Positions 20,325 through 32,057 of a stretch of 64,000 nt of DNA are shown here, piece by piece. Below the pieces are notes generated by a model, which saw only the letters and a program-made list of their open reading frames with translations, made no database searches and had not been told where the DNA came from. The translations under genes and the position numbers were made by a program. The stretch lies in the NCBI RefSeq assembly GCF_019925205.1, contig NC_083560.1, forward strand, positions 21,719,145 to 21,783,144, in the 5' to 3' direction. Source of the stretch: Metopolophium dirhodum (taxonomy: Eukaryota; Arthropoda; Insecta; Hemiptera; Aphididae). The number at the start of each line of letters is the position of its first letter. The first letter of the stretch is position 1.

Positions 20325-21560
20325 TTTTTTATCAATAATTTATCGTTACAAAATTATGACGCTTAAACCAGAATTTCAAAAGAATGAATAAACATACACC
20401 TGATTTATACCGCTGTTTGTATAAAATATAAACATTATTTGATTGATATTTACAAACTTTTATACATTTTTATATTATTTAATTTTCACACTTCAACGAT
20501 ATAAATAGGATTTTTTTACACAGTTATTACATTGTAACCTACACGTAACAACGACATATTATTTTTTTTATTTTAATTTATTTTTTTTTTCATAATTGCT
20601 ATATTATGTTGACATTTTATGTGTTTTAGAGGTTTTTGAAATTTTGAGGAGTGATACTTAAATTTACGCAGTTTTGCGAAATATTCATTATATACAATAT
20701 ATTGTAAAGGAAATTGATAGCTGTTTGAAAATATAAACATTTTTTGCTTTCAGTTTCAACAGTAATTTACAAAAATAGTTTTCTTTATAAATATGACGTA
20801 ATACTGTAAAGACCACGATTTTTATATTATTTAGTTTTCTCACTTGAAATGAATAAATTTTATTTTTTATTTATACAATTGTTATATAATAATTGGCTTA
20901 AATGTAATAATGAAATATTCATAATTTTTTTATTTATTTATTTTTTGTACTTGTTATAATATATCATGTTGTTTGAATAATTAAATATTAAGTGTTTTAA
21001 TGATTTTATAGAACTTTGGAGAAATGATACTGAAATTTACGCAATTTTACCAACTATTCAATACATACATATTGTAATTAAACATTTGTTGCATTCAGTT
21101 TCAACAGTCATTTACAAAAATGGTTTTCTTTAAATAAATATATCGTGGATATTATTGAAAAAACAGCTATCAATTTCCTTTAAAATATGGATGTAATGAA
21201 TAGTTGGTAAAACTGCGTAAATTTAAGTATCACTCATCAAAAGTTCAAAAATCACTAAAACACTTAAAACGTCAACATAATATAGCAATTACGATAAAAA
21301 AAATTAATTAAATAAAATAATAATATGTCGTTGTTACGTGTAGGTGGGTATACAATGTAATAACTGTGTAAAAATTTCTATTTTTATCGTTGAAGTGTGA
21401 AAATTAAATAATATAAAAATGTATCAAAGTTTGAAAATATCAATCAAATAATGTTTATATTTTATACAAACAGCTGTAAGTCAGGTGTATGTTAATTAAT
21501 TCTTTTGAAATTCTGGTTTAAGCGTCAGAATATTGTAACGATAAATTACTAATAAAAAAA
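20325..21560. repeat. Foldback repeat with about 390-bp inverted arms
   Basis: The arm at 20325-20705 recurs in reverse complement at about 21170-21560. Paired landmarks are 'gacgcttaaaccagaattt', 'cacttcaacgat', 'acacgtaacaacgaca' and 'ttacgcagttttgc'. The middle also holds two diverged copies of a 'cagtttcaacagt...ggttttctt' motif, so the structure is composite. It could be a foldback transposon or a collapsed inverted duplication. The second copy is at about 58833-60080. Confidence 0.75.
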
Positions 21561-22516
21561 ATTAATAATTTTTTAGTTTAAAAAATGGTACTTTTGGCAC
21601 ACTAAATTCGTGTTTCATCCCACTGTGCGCCCTGAAGGTATTTTCCATAGTATCACAATAATTTTGTACACCTATAAAACAACGGGATTTATTGAAAATT
21701 ACTCTGCGTTTGCAGGCGACTACCAGCTGGCCCGCCAATAAATATATTATTTATTTTAGGTCTATCGCGTCAAAAGAGTAGGAGGAATAAACTTACGTAA
21801 ATCCAGTGGCGTAGATAAAGTTTTTTTCTGGGGGGGCTTAAAGTATATTTATGATACGAATTATTGGTTAAACTAAACGTCATTTTTATTTTGAATTAGT
21901 ATTAGTAATTAGTGTATTAGTGTATTACATTAACCGATTTTATAATTGGTTTTCATAAAATAAAAGTGTAACTACTCGGATAATTTCTATATAAACAATT
22001 TATACCCCCCCCCCCCCCGCGCAACTACGCCATTGCGTAAATCATCAATTTTATTCTTCCGGCAAAACAAAACGTACCCTTTAAGAGCGTATAAAATTAT
22101 TGTGCAATTTGTCAGAGCGCCACCTGGGGAAATGCAGCGCACGCGTTTTCATCTGTGACCCAAATGTTCAATCCGGAAGTATTGAGATTAATTAATATTA
22201 CATTTGTGAAAATAGCTCAACGACCAAAATGGAACGAAATAATAAGTTAGTTATGGAATCGTTGTTCGTGTCTGACGATTGTCATTTGCCATAGATCATA
22301 TTTTGTAACCTAGGTAACCGATGGATAATTTCGCAGTGTTTTCAAAAACTAGAACCATTTTTAAAATAGATTTTACATTTTAAAAATTATTAAACAATTA
22401 AAGTGTAATACTAGGTAATTATGTAAATAAATATAATAATAATAATTTAAATGTTGAATAAAAATATACATAATAATATAATTATATACAATTAGAAAAT
22501 ATATAGGATTTATTAA

Positions 22517-22808
22517 TTGTGCTACAAGGAGGCCAAGCCCAGATTAAGCAGGGGCAGGAGGGCCATGTCCCCGGGCCCACAACAAATATCAAACAATAGT
22601 AGGCCCCTGGCAGATTGTACAATACCTATTGCAAATTGTTCGGCTGAAAGAGCTTTTTCCAAATTAGCTCGTGAAAAAACAAGTATTGAGCAGTTCTCAA
22701 GAAAATTTAAATAGTTTTATGGTCTTGTGTTCATAGAGTGATGTTTTGGACGTAATTAATACAGATGATATAATTAAAATGTTAGCTTCCCAAAAAGTAA
22801 AAAAGTAA
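22517..22808 (+). pseudogene. hAT transposase C-terminal dimerisation fragment, copy 1
   Basis: The frame contains 'TIPIANCSAERAFSKLA', the conserved hAT C-terminal dimerisation motif seen in ZMYM1-like hAT proteins. It then breaks by a frameshift near 22690. Beyond it, another frame continues to a stop near 22806 with a 'DVLDVINTDDIIKML' motif typical of the end of this domain. The N-terminal catalytic part is absent. The same relic occurs at 61025-61322. Confidence 0.7.
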
Positions 22809-22837
22809 TAGATAAATTTATAGTTTTAATTTTTTTA

Positions 22838-23790
22838 GATTCTGAGCGAAGCGATGAATGTATTGTTTTACAATGATGAGTGTTTTTTTTAAAAAAATTT
22901 TTTGTGTCTGTCATCACCTTTTAGAATAGTAAAAATATTCGGATTTTCTTTAACAGTAACTTTTGTGGTAGGAAAGTGAATCTAGTTGGTACTTTGGGGG
23001 GTCAAAAGTAAAAATAGTTGAAAAATGTGACATGTAAAACAAAAGAAAAATTAAGGAAAAACGAGAATTCTTACGCAACATCTGTTTTCGAGAAAATCGA
23101 TTTTGGTTCTTGGTAAGGGTCTAGAAAAATATTAAAAATCCTTAGTCACAGTTTTTATTTATAAGCGTTGAAAGTTCAAATACTGACAAAATACGTAAAA
23201 ATAATGAAAATTTGCAAATAATATTGAGTTGAGAATCCATACAAATTTTTCTTTTTAATTCTAAGATTTGGAAATGTAATACAAGATTATCCATAAGTTT
23301 GTCAACCTTTATCAAAAAAAAAAATGTCTACAAGAAACTAAAATTAAATTTTCATAAGCGTTTGAAATTCATATTTTTACAACATTTGATATTCACTCGA
23401 TATTTCATGTACCGATTTTCTTATTTTGTTGTTATTAAAAAAAGTATGACTGTAGATACTTAACAGTTTCACTGAATGTTTGTATTAGCATTTTCTATAC
23501 ACCATACAAATTTGAAAATAATTTGATAGTTTTGAGCTGTTTACGGACATTGTCGGTTTTAAATTGTTTAGTTGGTTTTTCAATAAATATCAAAAAATAA
23601 TTGATGGGTAAAAAAGAGTGAAAATTTAATATAAGGCTTTTGATACATCGTTGTAAAAGCAGTTGAAAAATATTAAAAATACATAGGCACAATTTTTTTA
23701 TAAGCATTTAAAGTTCAAATTTTGACAAAATTTATCAAATTTATAATTTTATAATTATTTTGTAGTTAAAAATTTATAAAATGTTCAACT
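22838..23790 (+). repeat. Dispersed 'gattctgagcgaagc' repeat, copy 2
   Basis: Starts 'gattctgagcgaagcgatg' and continues through 'tgtgtctgtcatcacctttt' to 'cggacattgtcggtttt'. Same family as 1277-2115; it immediately follows the hAT fragment. No gene. Confidence 0.65.
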
Positions 23791-24570
23791 TTTATATTGT
23801 AAAAAGTGCCCATGCAGCGGAATGCCATATACGCCGGCCATGCTCGTTCCTACGGCGGATACATAGTTACATTATTATTATATATGTCAAAGAAATTATA
23901 TTACAAATACATATGTATATAAATGAATGTTATTGTGTAGATTAGACCTCTGGAAAGAATATAGACTATTTTAAATTTGGTATATTTTTATTCGTCGGAT
24001 CTTAGTACGGTTAGGTTAGGTTAGAATTTTGCATAAATTGATTATGTACTGTAGATGGAATTAAGTAAAAACGACAAACTTGGTATAACTTTGATACTTT
24101 AGAGTTAAATCATACACCTACGTACAAACAGACTATATTTTATAGTCAACGCAGTTTTTAATTTTTGAATTCACTAAAAAATATAGTTAATATAGCATAT
24201 TTCAGTTCGAATAACTATAACAACTTGACTCTAATATTTTAGTAAATCTGATTAATCTTATAGCTATCGCTATAGCAATTATAATGTACAGTCAATCCTA
24301 CTATTTTTATAAAACAATCAACTGTTTAGTTATTTCCGTTGGTCCACGATCTACCACCGGTAGATTGCCTATACCTGATAATATACTGCTGCGAATAAGA
24401 ATTTTTATTCCGGGCAGCAGAAAAGTTAAGATAAATCTAGAACATCGTACACCGAATATTAAATAAGGCATTGAACAAAGTTTGTGTCATATAATACGGA
24501 TCGTACATTTAACGGGTAACGAAAGTGACAAAGGTGACTTATTTTCGGGCAAAGCCGGGATGACGGCTAG
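23791..24570 (+). mobile_element. AT-rich DNA ending in a Helitron-like 3' terminus
   Basis: The right end carries the hairpin 'cgggcaaagccggg' (24546-24559) followed by CTAG (24567-24570) and T. This is the Helitron 3' signature: a GC stem-loop, then CTRR, inserted before T. The 5' TC end was not located. An almost tandem second module starts after 24590 and ends likewise at 27113 after MULE insertion. Confidence 0.5.
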
Positions 24571-24700
24571 TTTGTTATAAATTATAATAGTTAGTAATTT
24601 TTATTCCGGCAAAAGAAAAGTTAAGATAAATCTAGAACATCGTACACCGGATATTAAATACGGCATTATTGAACAATGTTTGAGTCAAATATACAGTTCC

Positions 24701-27036
24701 GGTGCATACTAGTTGCCTCCCAAAATGTACGAATTGCCTCCCATCCTTATCGTTAATAAAAAGGTTAATATACACTAGTTGCCTCCGATGACGAGGTAAT
24801 TCATAATTATATACGAGTTGCCTCCCAAGAATTTTCGCACTAGTTGCCTCCAGTACAGAATTATGTAGTGGTTCATAAACTTCACAAAAAAAATCGACAT
24901 AAATAGATAAATTTATAAAATTAACATTATTAATAAATATTTTTTAAATTTTAATTATATTATATAGGTACAAAAAAATAATAATATAAACAACAATAAT
25001 AATATAAAAGTAATATTAATTGATAATTTTATATTATAGGTATACATTATAATTTACTAAGTCATTAGGCTCTTCAAAAAATATAGTTCAGTTAAAAAAA
25101 ATAAGTCTAAATAGGTATAATATACAAATAACACAACTATAAAAATAATTAATCAATTAGTCAATAAGTCAAAAAAATAGGTAAAAAACAAAAAATTATT
25201 TATAATATATAGCTTAGGCCTATATTTTTTAGCCAATATTTGTTGGTTCTCAAAATTTGATATTTTTTTTTCATTCAGTTTTTTTATTTGAGTATCAATG
25301 AAAATTATTTTGTTTCTAATTTGTAATCAACCATGTAGTTTCGGCTTATTAGAACTTTGTATTACAATTACAGTCTCAGTCTGAATTAGTTTTAAAACTT
25401 CGATAAATGTATATATGTATTAGGATGCGGAGACTCAAAATAGCTATTAAATTTGCTATGGAAAGATTCGTATGCATTGGTTGTACGCTGAATGCTTGAA
25501 CTTTTTTCTGCCCATATATGAGGTTGAAACATTGAATACTCTGATATATATGTATCTACTAAATAGTCCGAAAATTGAGTTATTTTATCATCTAAAGGCT
25601 GCATGGCTGCTAGTTCCATCGAAAACATATCTCCGAGTTCCGCTGGGTTAAAAAATTATAGGCCAAATATGCACGTTAAATATTCTCAAAATCGAATCGT
25701 CATTACAGTACTGCGAAGCTAATCCAAGTGACTGGACTTTACGCCACCAAGTTTGGCCAAGATGAAATCGACATCCTCTTATAATTGGCCAAACAGATGT
25801 TATAGAACTGTGTATGGCTTTTTCAAAATCAATATAAATTATGTTTGGCTTAAAATGACTATCTATTTTTAAGCACAACGAATTTAATACATGAAACATA
25901 CCAGTATAATATGTTTGTTCAAATTTATCTTTTAACAAAAAAAGCAAGAGGTATGTAATAGTTATTTATTAATCCATGAATAGTAAATAATTGACTGAAA
26001 CATTTGGTGCAATATTGAAATGTTCAATCTACATATAAAGTATCGATTTTTACGAAGAATTCCAAATTAGTTTTAGTAGAAAATAAAACGATTCCGCTTT
26101 CTATATCATTGTGTAATAAAAATTGTTCATTTTCGTAAATAATATCTATCTCATCTAAAACATTATGAGCTTCATTTCTCGTTTTAGGTAAGTTTGGCCA
26201 AATTGAACTACGAGCTCGATAGAAATTTTTTTTATGTACAATACATCGGTAGTTGTAATAGTATCTATTTTATGCTGTCTGCATGTAATAATTTTGAAGG
26301 TCTTTCACATAATAATGTTTCAGTGACTGCTTTTCTTTTTAAAGAGTTACTAATTTCTTGTCTTTTGAGTACTTGTTCAGATAATGGTACATGATTATTA
26401 TGGTTCAACTTACTTTCGTTAAATATTACTTAGTCATTTTCTACTTTTAAAAATGCTGTACATATTTTTGTTGTACAGTTCCACCGTTGTTTGTCGAAGT
26501 CTAACTTCTTTTGAAAACTAAATTTAAAAAAATGTAATAATTTTAAGACGTTTTCCCTTTTCACTAATCATGTTTCACACTTCACATTGATCCATTCTAA
26601 AAATTACGTACAACTAGTACAACGAGAACGAGTGTTGGAAATCTACTAAATGTTACTCGATCAAGTATATTATATACTATAGTCTGACTCAGGTCTAGTT
26701 TGCATTATTTCTTAACATTACATAAAAGAGTATATTATCTTAATGTTTAGTCGTTAGATATAATCGTATCAAATATCAAACATAACAAAAGTTATAAATT
26801 ACAAACTTATTTTGATACATCATACATGATATTATGTTTGAAAATGTTTATCACCACTTGTATGTTTATTACCTGGCTATTAGAACGTTACTGGCAGACC
26901 CCCTTACTTAAAGGGTCTAGCTTTTCGTGTACGATAAATTTTAGGGTACGTCGGGAGGCAACTAGTATATAGTCGGGAGGCAATTCATATAAAAACATTG
27001 ATCTTTTTGATTTCGGGAGGCAACTAATGTGCGCCC
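24701..27036 (-). mobile_element. MULE (Mutator-like) transposon
   Basis: Flanked by TACAGTTCC (24692-24700) and TACAGTTCG (27037-27045), an 8/9 match at the 9-bp length typical of MULEs. Ends are inverted: 'ggtgcatactagttgcctcc' at the left and its near reverse complement at the right. Extra copies of 'ttgcctcc' follow inside the left end (five, 24713-24851), and three inverted copies lie at the right end (26954-27023). It carries a decayed FLYWCH-type transposase on the minus strand. The host sequence is a Helitron-like copy. The left 494 bp recur in unit 2 (62845-63339). Confidence 0.8.
25392..26560 (-). pseudogene. MULE transposase with FLYWCH zinc finger, decayed
   Basis: Reading the minus strand in pieces: a FLYWCH-like zinc finger remnant near 26410-26520 ('RWNCTTKICTAFLKVEND' and later 'NHNNH'). 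Then 'LKRQEISNSLKRKA' and 'CERPSKLLHA' (about 26280-26370), followed by the region with 'IWPNLPKTRNEAHN'. 'DTLYVD' near 26025-26045 would hold the first catalytic Asp, directly followed by a TGA. Then come 'YIDFEKAIHSSI' (second Asp), 'CRFHLGQTWWRKVQSLGL' and 'RTTNAYESFHSKF'. At least three in-frame stops and two frameshifts (near 25940 and 25640) disable it. The domain order is that of aphid MULE proteins. Confidence 0.8.
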
Positions 27037-27146
27037 TACAGTTCGTACATTTAACTGGTTACGAAAGTGACAAAGGTGACTTATTTCCGGGCAAAGCCGG
27101 AAGGGACAGCTAGTAGGTACATTATAATATTATGATATTATAAATT
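27037..27146 (+). mobile_element. Helitron-like 3' terminus right of MULE
   Basis: 'cgggcaaagccgg' hairpin then CTAG at 27110-27113 followed by T. The same terminus appears inverted at 38604-38640. It is the continuation of the module interrupted by the MULE. Confidence 0.5.
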
Positions 27147-27603
27147 CAGGGCTTGCATTTGAAAAAAAAATTCTGTTTTATATTATTTACATGATTAAAA
27201 CATTACACGATTTTTGCGTTTATCGTTATTTAGAACAAAAAACGTTATACAAGTTATGCGCTTATCGTTTTTTTTACAAAATTGTGTCAATACCCATTAA
27301 ATTTAAAAATAATAACTAATGTGGGTAGGTAATAGACCAGGTACGGAATAAAATATTATAATCAATTCTTAGATTGTTTGCATGAAAAAATTAATGTTCT
27401 AAGAAACCAATAGACCTTTTAAATAAATAGATTTTAAATTATTTCGTTTTGCAATATTATTTGTTCAATGATATTCTATAAATTATGTTTTGTGTTATGT
27501 TTTATTTTGCAGTGTTTATTTATTTCTGACTATCGCTTTCCGTTATAATTACGTTTATAAATTAAATTTCATTTTTTGTCAAATATAACGTTTACAAGCC
27601 CTG
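27147..27603 (-). mobile_element. hAT-like MITE, complete inverted copy
   Basis: 457 bp bounded by 'cagggcttgc' and 'caagccctg'. Reverse complement of 12599-13054 and 37161-37614. This copy defines both termini of the family. Confidence 0.6.
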
Positions 27604-29760
27604 ATTATAATGGTATAATATAATATACCTAATACCATTATAATATTATAATATAATAATAGTATTTTATATTTATAATAAATATAATATATTTTGTATA
27701 GTATTATGCATAGGTACCCAGGATTTTATTCCAGGGGGGGGGGGTAGTTAAAAAAAAAATAATAGTAAGTAATTTTAGACACTCTTATAAATTAAGCAAA
27801 AATTAAATTGGTAATGACGTACAGAATATTATGCTATAGTGTGTATATTATATTTTAAAAATAAAAAAATATTTTTGTTATTCAATGGGTGAAATAATAT
27901 GTAAGTATTATAAAGTAATAATTATTGTATTATAATAAATATAAATATCGTATGAATAAAAAAAAAAAATGTAGGTATAAAATATAACATAGGTATAATA
28001 AAATTATAATTTATAATAATAATTTTCTTTTTGATTTTGCCATTATAATATTCAACCCGTCTTTTGGTGAAACTGATATTTCCCAATCAACGGATAAAAT
28101 AAGAGTCCAGCCCCGTTAAACGGTAATTTCAAATTTGGTTTCGAATTAGTGTTTTTACTCTTTTTAAAGTTGAAAATGATCGTTTAACTTCAATTGTAGG
28201 TACTGGAAGGGTTGCCAAAACCGACTCGAAAAAAAATTTACAAACATCGACTGACGACGGGCGAGTATCGTATAATATATTTTGCTTTAAATCGTATACG
28301 CGATACGATTAGTGTAACAATAAAAGATAAAACTTACGATCTAGTCAGTTGATAAAGGACAATCATGATTATTATATAACAAATTTATCTTAACTTAGGT
28401 AGGTACCTACTATTTAATAAATTTCGTTCCACTCAGATTCTAAAAAAAAAGTCATCGATGACATTTCGTGGAGGGGGGGCTACGTCCCTGTAGGTACCTA
28501 ATTATATCATATTATAAAAGTTATAGTGGAGCGTATTCGTCGTACGTACTCTTTTTGTACATCATTATTCATTATGAATATAATATAGTTGTTGAGGGTC
28601 TGTGATTTTTTGGCATAAAGGTTCATAAAAAATGTTTGACATTTTTAACTATTCAAAAGTTTGTACGCATTATCTATTTATCTGTTTAGACTTTTAGAGT
28701 ATACAATATAAAAACGTATGTACTATAATAGCTAATAGCTATATTATGTTATATGATTCGAAAATATAATATATTATTTATAAATATGAAATATTTTATT
28801 TAAATACTTCCGGGAGGTATTTAAATGACGAAAACCAACGAACAGTCAATGAATGTATAATGTATTATATGTTATTAAATCCAACGCATACATTATAGTT
28901 ATCTAGTCCGTTATCCACTGTTATTCGATTTTTAATTTTTAATTTTTGCATGATAATTTTCTCTTTTTAGGCAATTTGATCAATCAAGTTTGCAAGAATA
29001 AATATAATAATTCTATCTACCTATATGACGACAACGGAAATCTGCAAAATAATATAATAATTTGTTAAATACATTTTTTTTTTTATAACATACATAATTT
29101 TATTTAAAAAAAGCAATATCACTTAAGTGAGTTATATAGACATATAGTTAAATAACTGAAGCAATACACATCACTGATATAATATTAATTTTCCCGTATT
29201 TTATTTAAATATTGGTTATTTTTTTTCATCCATATACTATTTATCTATTTTTTACCTTATAAACATATTTATTTCCTCGCTTCACACGATGATTTACCAA
29301 TCAAAAAAATTTATTTTTGAAATTTAGTCTACCTATTAATGTATGATTTTATGTGTTTAAAACGATAAAAGGTTTAGAAATTCAATATAACGTTTAGTTT
29401 TTTAAATATTAATAAATCTTTAGAGTGATAATTTCGTTAAACGGCGCGTCATTGCCATTTAAATTTTATAAGCATAAAACAAAAATTCAAATAATATATC
29501 TGTTTTAAGATTTTTAATATTTAAAAAACTAAAAATTATATTGAAATTATGATACTTGTATCTGCTTAAAAACATAAAACCACATATTTATATGTAAAAT
29601 AAATTTCAAAAATAAAATTTAAGATATGCAATCACGATGAGCCTGACCCAAGGTATTTTTTTAATTGATCATAATTTATTGAATGATGTGAGTAAAAACG
29701 TAAAACCTATACCATTATTCTTAGAAATGAAGATTCTTAAATTTTTTTTTAAATTTTTAA
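27604..29760 (-). repeat. Inverted copy of block A AT-rich segment; no gene
   Basis: Reverse complement of about 10440-12598 with small indels; landmarks include 'ataagagtccagcccc', 'acgatacgattagtgtaac' and 'aaaacctataccattattc'. With the following MITE it makes an inverted duplication of roughly 2.6 kb relative to both direct copies. Confidence 0.75.
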
Positions 29761-30065
29761 ATTTTATTTAAATTTTATTTTTATTTTTGTGTTTGTCATT
29801 AGATTTAAAAAAAAATTAGGGTATGTTCTTTATGTAAGTACAGTGATTTGTGATTGACAAGTATATAATTACCTATATCAATTATAGTAAAAAAGTATTA
29901 TATTATACCTATTAGCATAAATTAAGTATATAGTATGTAAAATATTATATTTAGCACACAAATCTTATAGTCAGGTAGATAGAAATAAATTGACTGCAAA
30001 TGGCACGCAAAAGGTGCCGACCGCAACTGTCCCGACCGCATCGGTTCCGACACCTAAAAAAAACA
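29761..30065. other. Spacer between units, no gene seen
   Basis: AT-rich. At 30016-30075 there is a short GC-richer motif cluster, 'ccgaccgcaactgtcccgac', partly repeating itself. Nothing codes. Confidence 0.4.
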
Positions 30066-32057
30066 GTTCCGCCGCAACTGTTTTTGTTGGATTATATCAA
30101 CTAATTAATAATTTCTGGTTACAATATAACTGCAACCATATCAGTTAAATCGTATAAATATTAGTGAAAAACAACTAGAAACAAGCAAAATTATTATATT
30201 ACAAAATTAAAAATTACCTAATCATGACTAAATTTATAAAATATATTGTTAAAACCTATATAGGTTATGTTAGCCATAGAGCGTATATAGTCGTATATTG
30301 GTATTTTAATAAAAGTAGATAATATATGTATCTAATTAAATTGTATTTATAATAATTAATCAAGCTTAAATTGTTTTTCAGGTTATAACATGCAGGGGAG
30401 GCCCTCTATCTATACTGTTGCAATATTGTTTGTTTAAATATTTTTTAGATTCTGAGCGAAGCGATGAATATATTGATTTTACAATGATGTGTGTTTTTAT
30501 TTTTATTTTTTTATTTTTTGTGTCTGTCATCACCTTTTAGGACAGTAAAAGTGCTTGGATTTTCTTCAATAGTAACTTTTCTGATAGGAAAGTGAATCTA
30601 GTTGGTACTTTGGGGGGTCAAAAGTAAAAATTTCCCAGTAGTTTTCAAAAGCGACGAGAAAAAAAAAAGAATAATATGGTTTTTGGTGTAACTCTAAAAT
30701 AAATGACCGTAGGGACATGAAATTTTGACTGATTGTTTATATTAGCATTTTCTATACACCATAAAATTTATTTGATGAGTAAAAAAGCTGAAAAATTTAA
30801 TAAAAGGCTCCTATGTTATTGTTTCAAAGGCAGATGAAAAAAATTAAAAATCCTTAGTCACAGTTTTTATTTATAAGAATTTAAAGTTCAAATTTTGACA
30901 AAATACGGAAAAATTACGAAAATCAGAAAATTATTTTGAGTTGAGTATTCCTAAAAATTTTTTTTTTTAAATCTAAGATTTGAAAATGTAATATAAGATT
31001 ACTCATACGTTTGTCTACTTTTATCAAAAAAAAATGTCTATAAGAAACTTAAAACTTTTATGAGCGTTTGAAATTCATATTTTTACAACATTTGATATTC
31101 ACTCGATTTCTCATGTAACAATTTTCTTATTTTATTGTAATTAAAAAACGAATGACTGTAGATACTTGAAAATTTCACTGAATGTTTATATAAGCATTTT
31201 CTATACACCATTATATGAATCACATTATTTGAAAATAATTAGATTTTTTTGAGCTGTTTACGGACATTGTCGGTTTTAAATTTTTTAGATTGTTTTTCTA
31301 TAAATATCAATAAAAATTTTTTTGTTGGGTAAAAAAGCAAGAAAATTGAATATAAGGCTTCCTGATATATCGTTCTAATAGCAGTTGAACAATATTAAAA
31401 ATACATATGCACATTTTTTTTTTTATAAGCATTTAAAGTTCAAATTTCGACAACATTGATCAAATTTATAATATATTAATTATTTTGTAGTTAAAAAAGT
31501 ATAAAATGTTTAACTTTTATGGCTAAGGATTGAAAATTTAAAACAAGGCTCCACGTAAATAGGTTATATATAAATTACTTTATTCACAATAATATCATCA
31601 AATATACTTAGTAATATCATAGGCTGACTGATCATTTTCGATTTATTATTATTTTGTTATAATTCAATTATCCTATTAACCTATTTACGTGGATCCTAAG
31701 AGCCTTGTTTTCAATTTTAAATCCTTAACTATTGTTATAAACCCATTTCATTAGTAATATAAGTATTTGTAATACAAGCATTTCTTTGACATATATAATA
31801 ATTATGTAACTATGTATACGCTGTAGGGTAGGTTATCGTAATACATATATAAAATAATTGTTTATAAGTTATTTGAATTTACTTTTTAAAATAATATTAT
31901 ATATAATTTATATGTTTATCATTGTGATATTATTTATTAAATATATTATTATATTGTCAACAAATTCTTAATCGTTCTTGTTATTATTTTCACATTAACG
32001 GTTGTTATGGTAGGTAGCAAACACGTGTATGTGTGGCAAGGTTTTTAACTAGTATGA

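Larger units (their letters stand above)
15968..25195 (+). repeat. Block B segmental duplication, copy 1 (matches 56581-63339)
   Basis: From 'tgtggctctaag' onward the sequence is nearly the same as 56581-63339. Differences: about 1.93 kb (16755-18685) is absent from copy 2, the minisatellite has about 7 units here and 3 there, and about 280 bp (23880-24158) is missing from copy 2. It includes a small MITE, a foldback repeat, a hAT transposase fragment, the 'gattctgagcg' repeat, a Helitron 3' end and the left end of a MULE. Confidence 0.88.

Noticed and set aside
24009..24025. Three TTAGG-like units (insect telomere motif)
   Set aside because: Only about three units in AT-rich DNA; too short to be an interstitial telomere tract.
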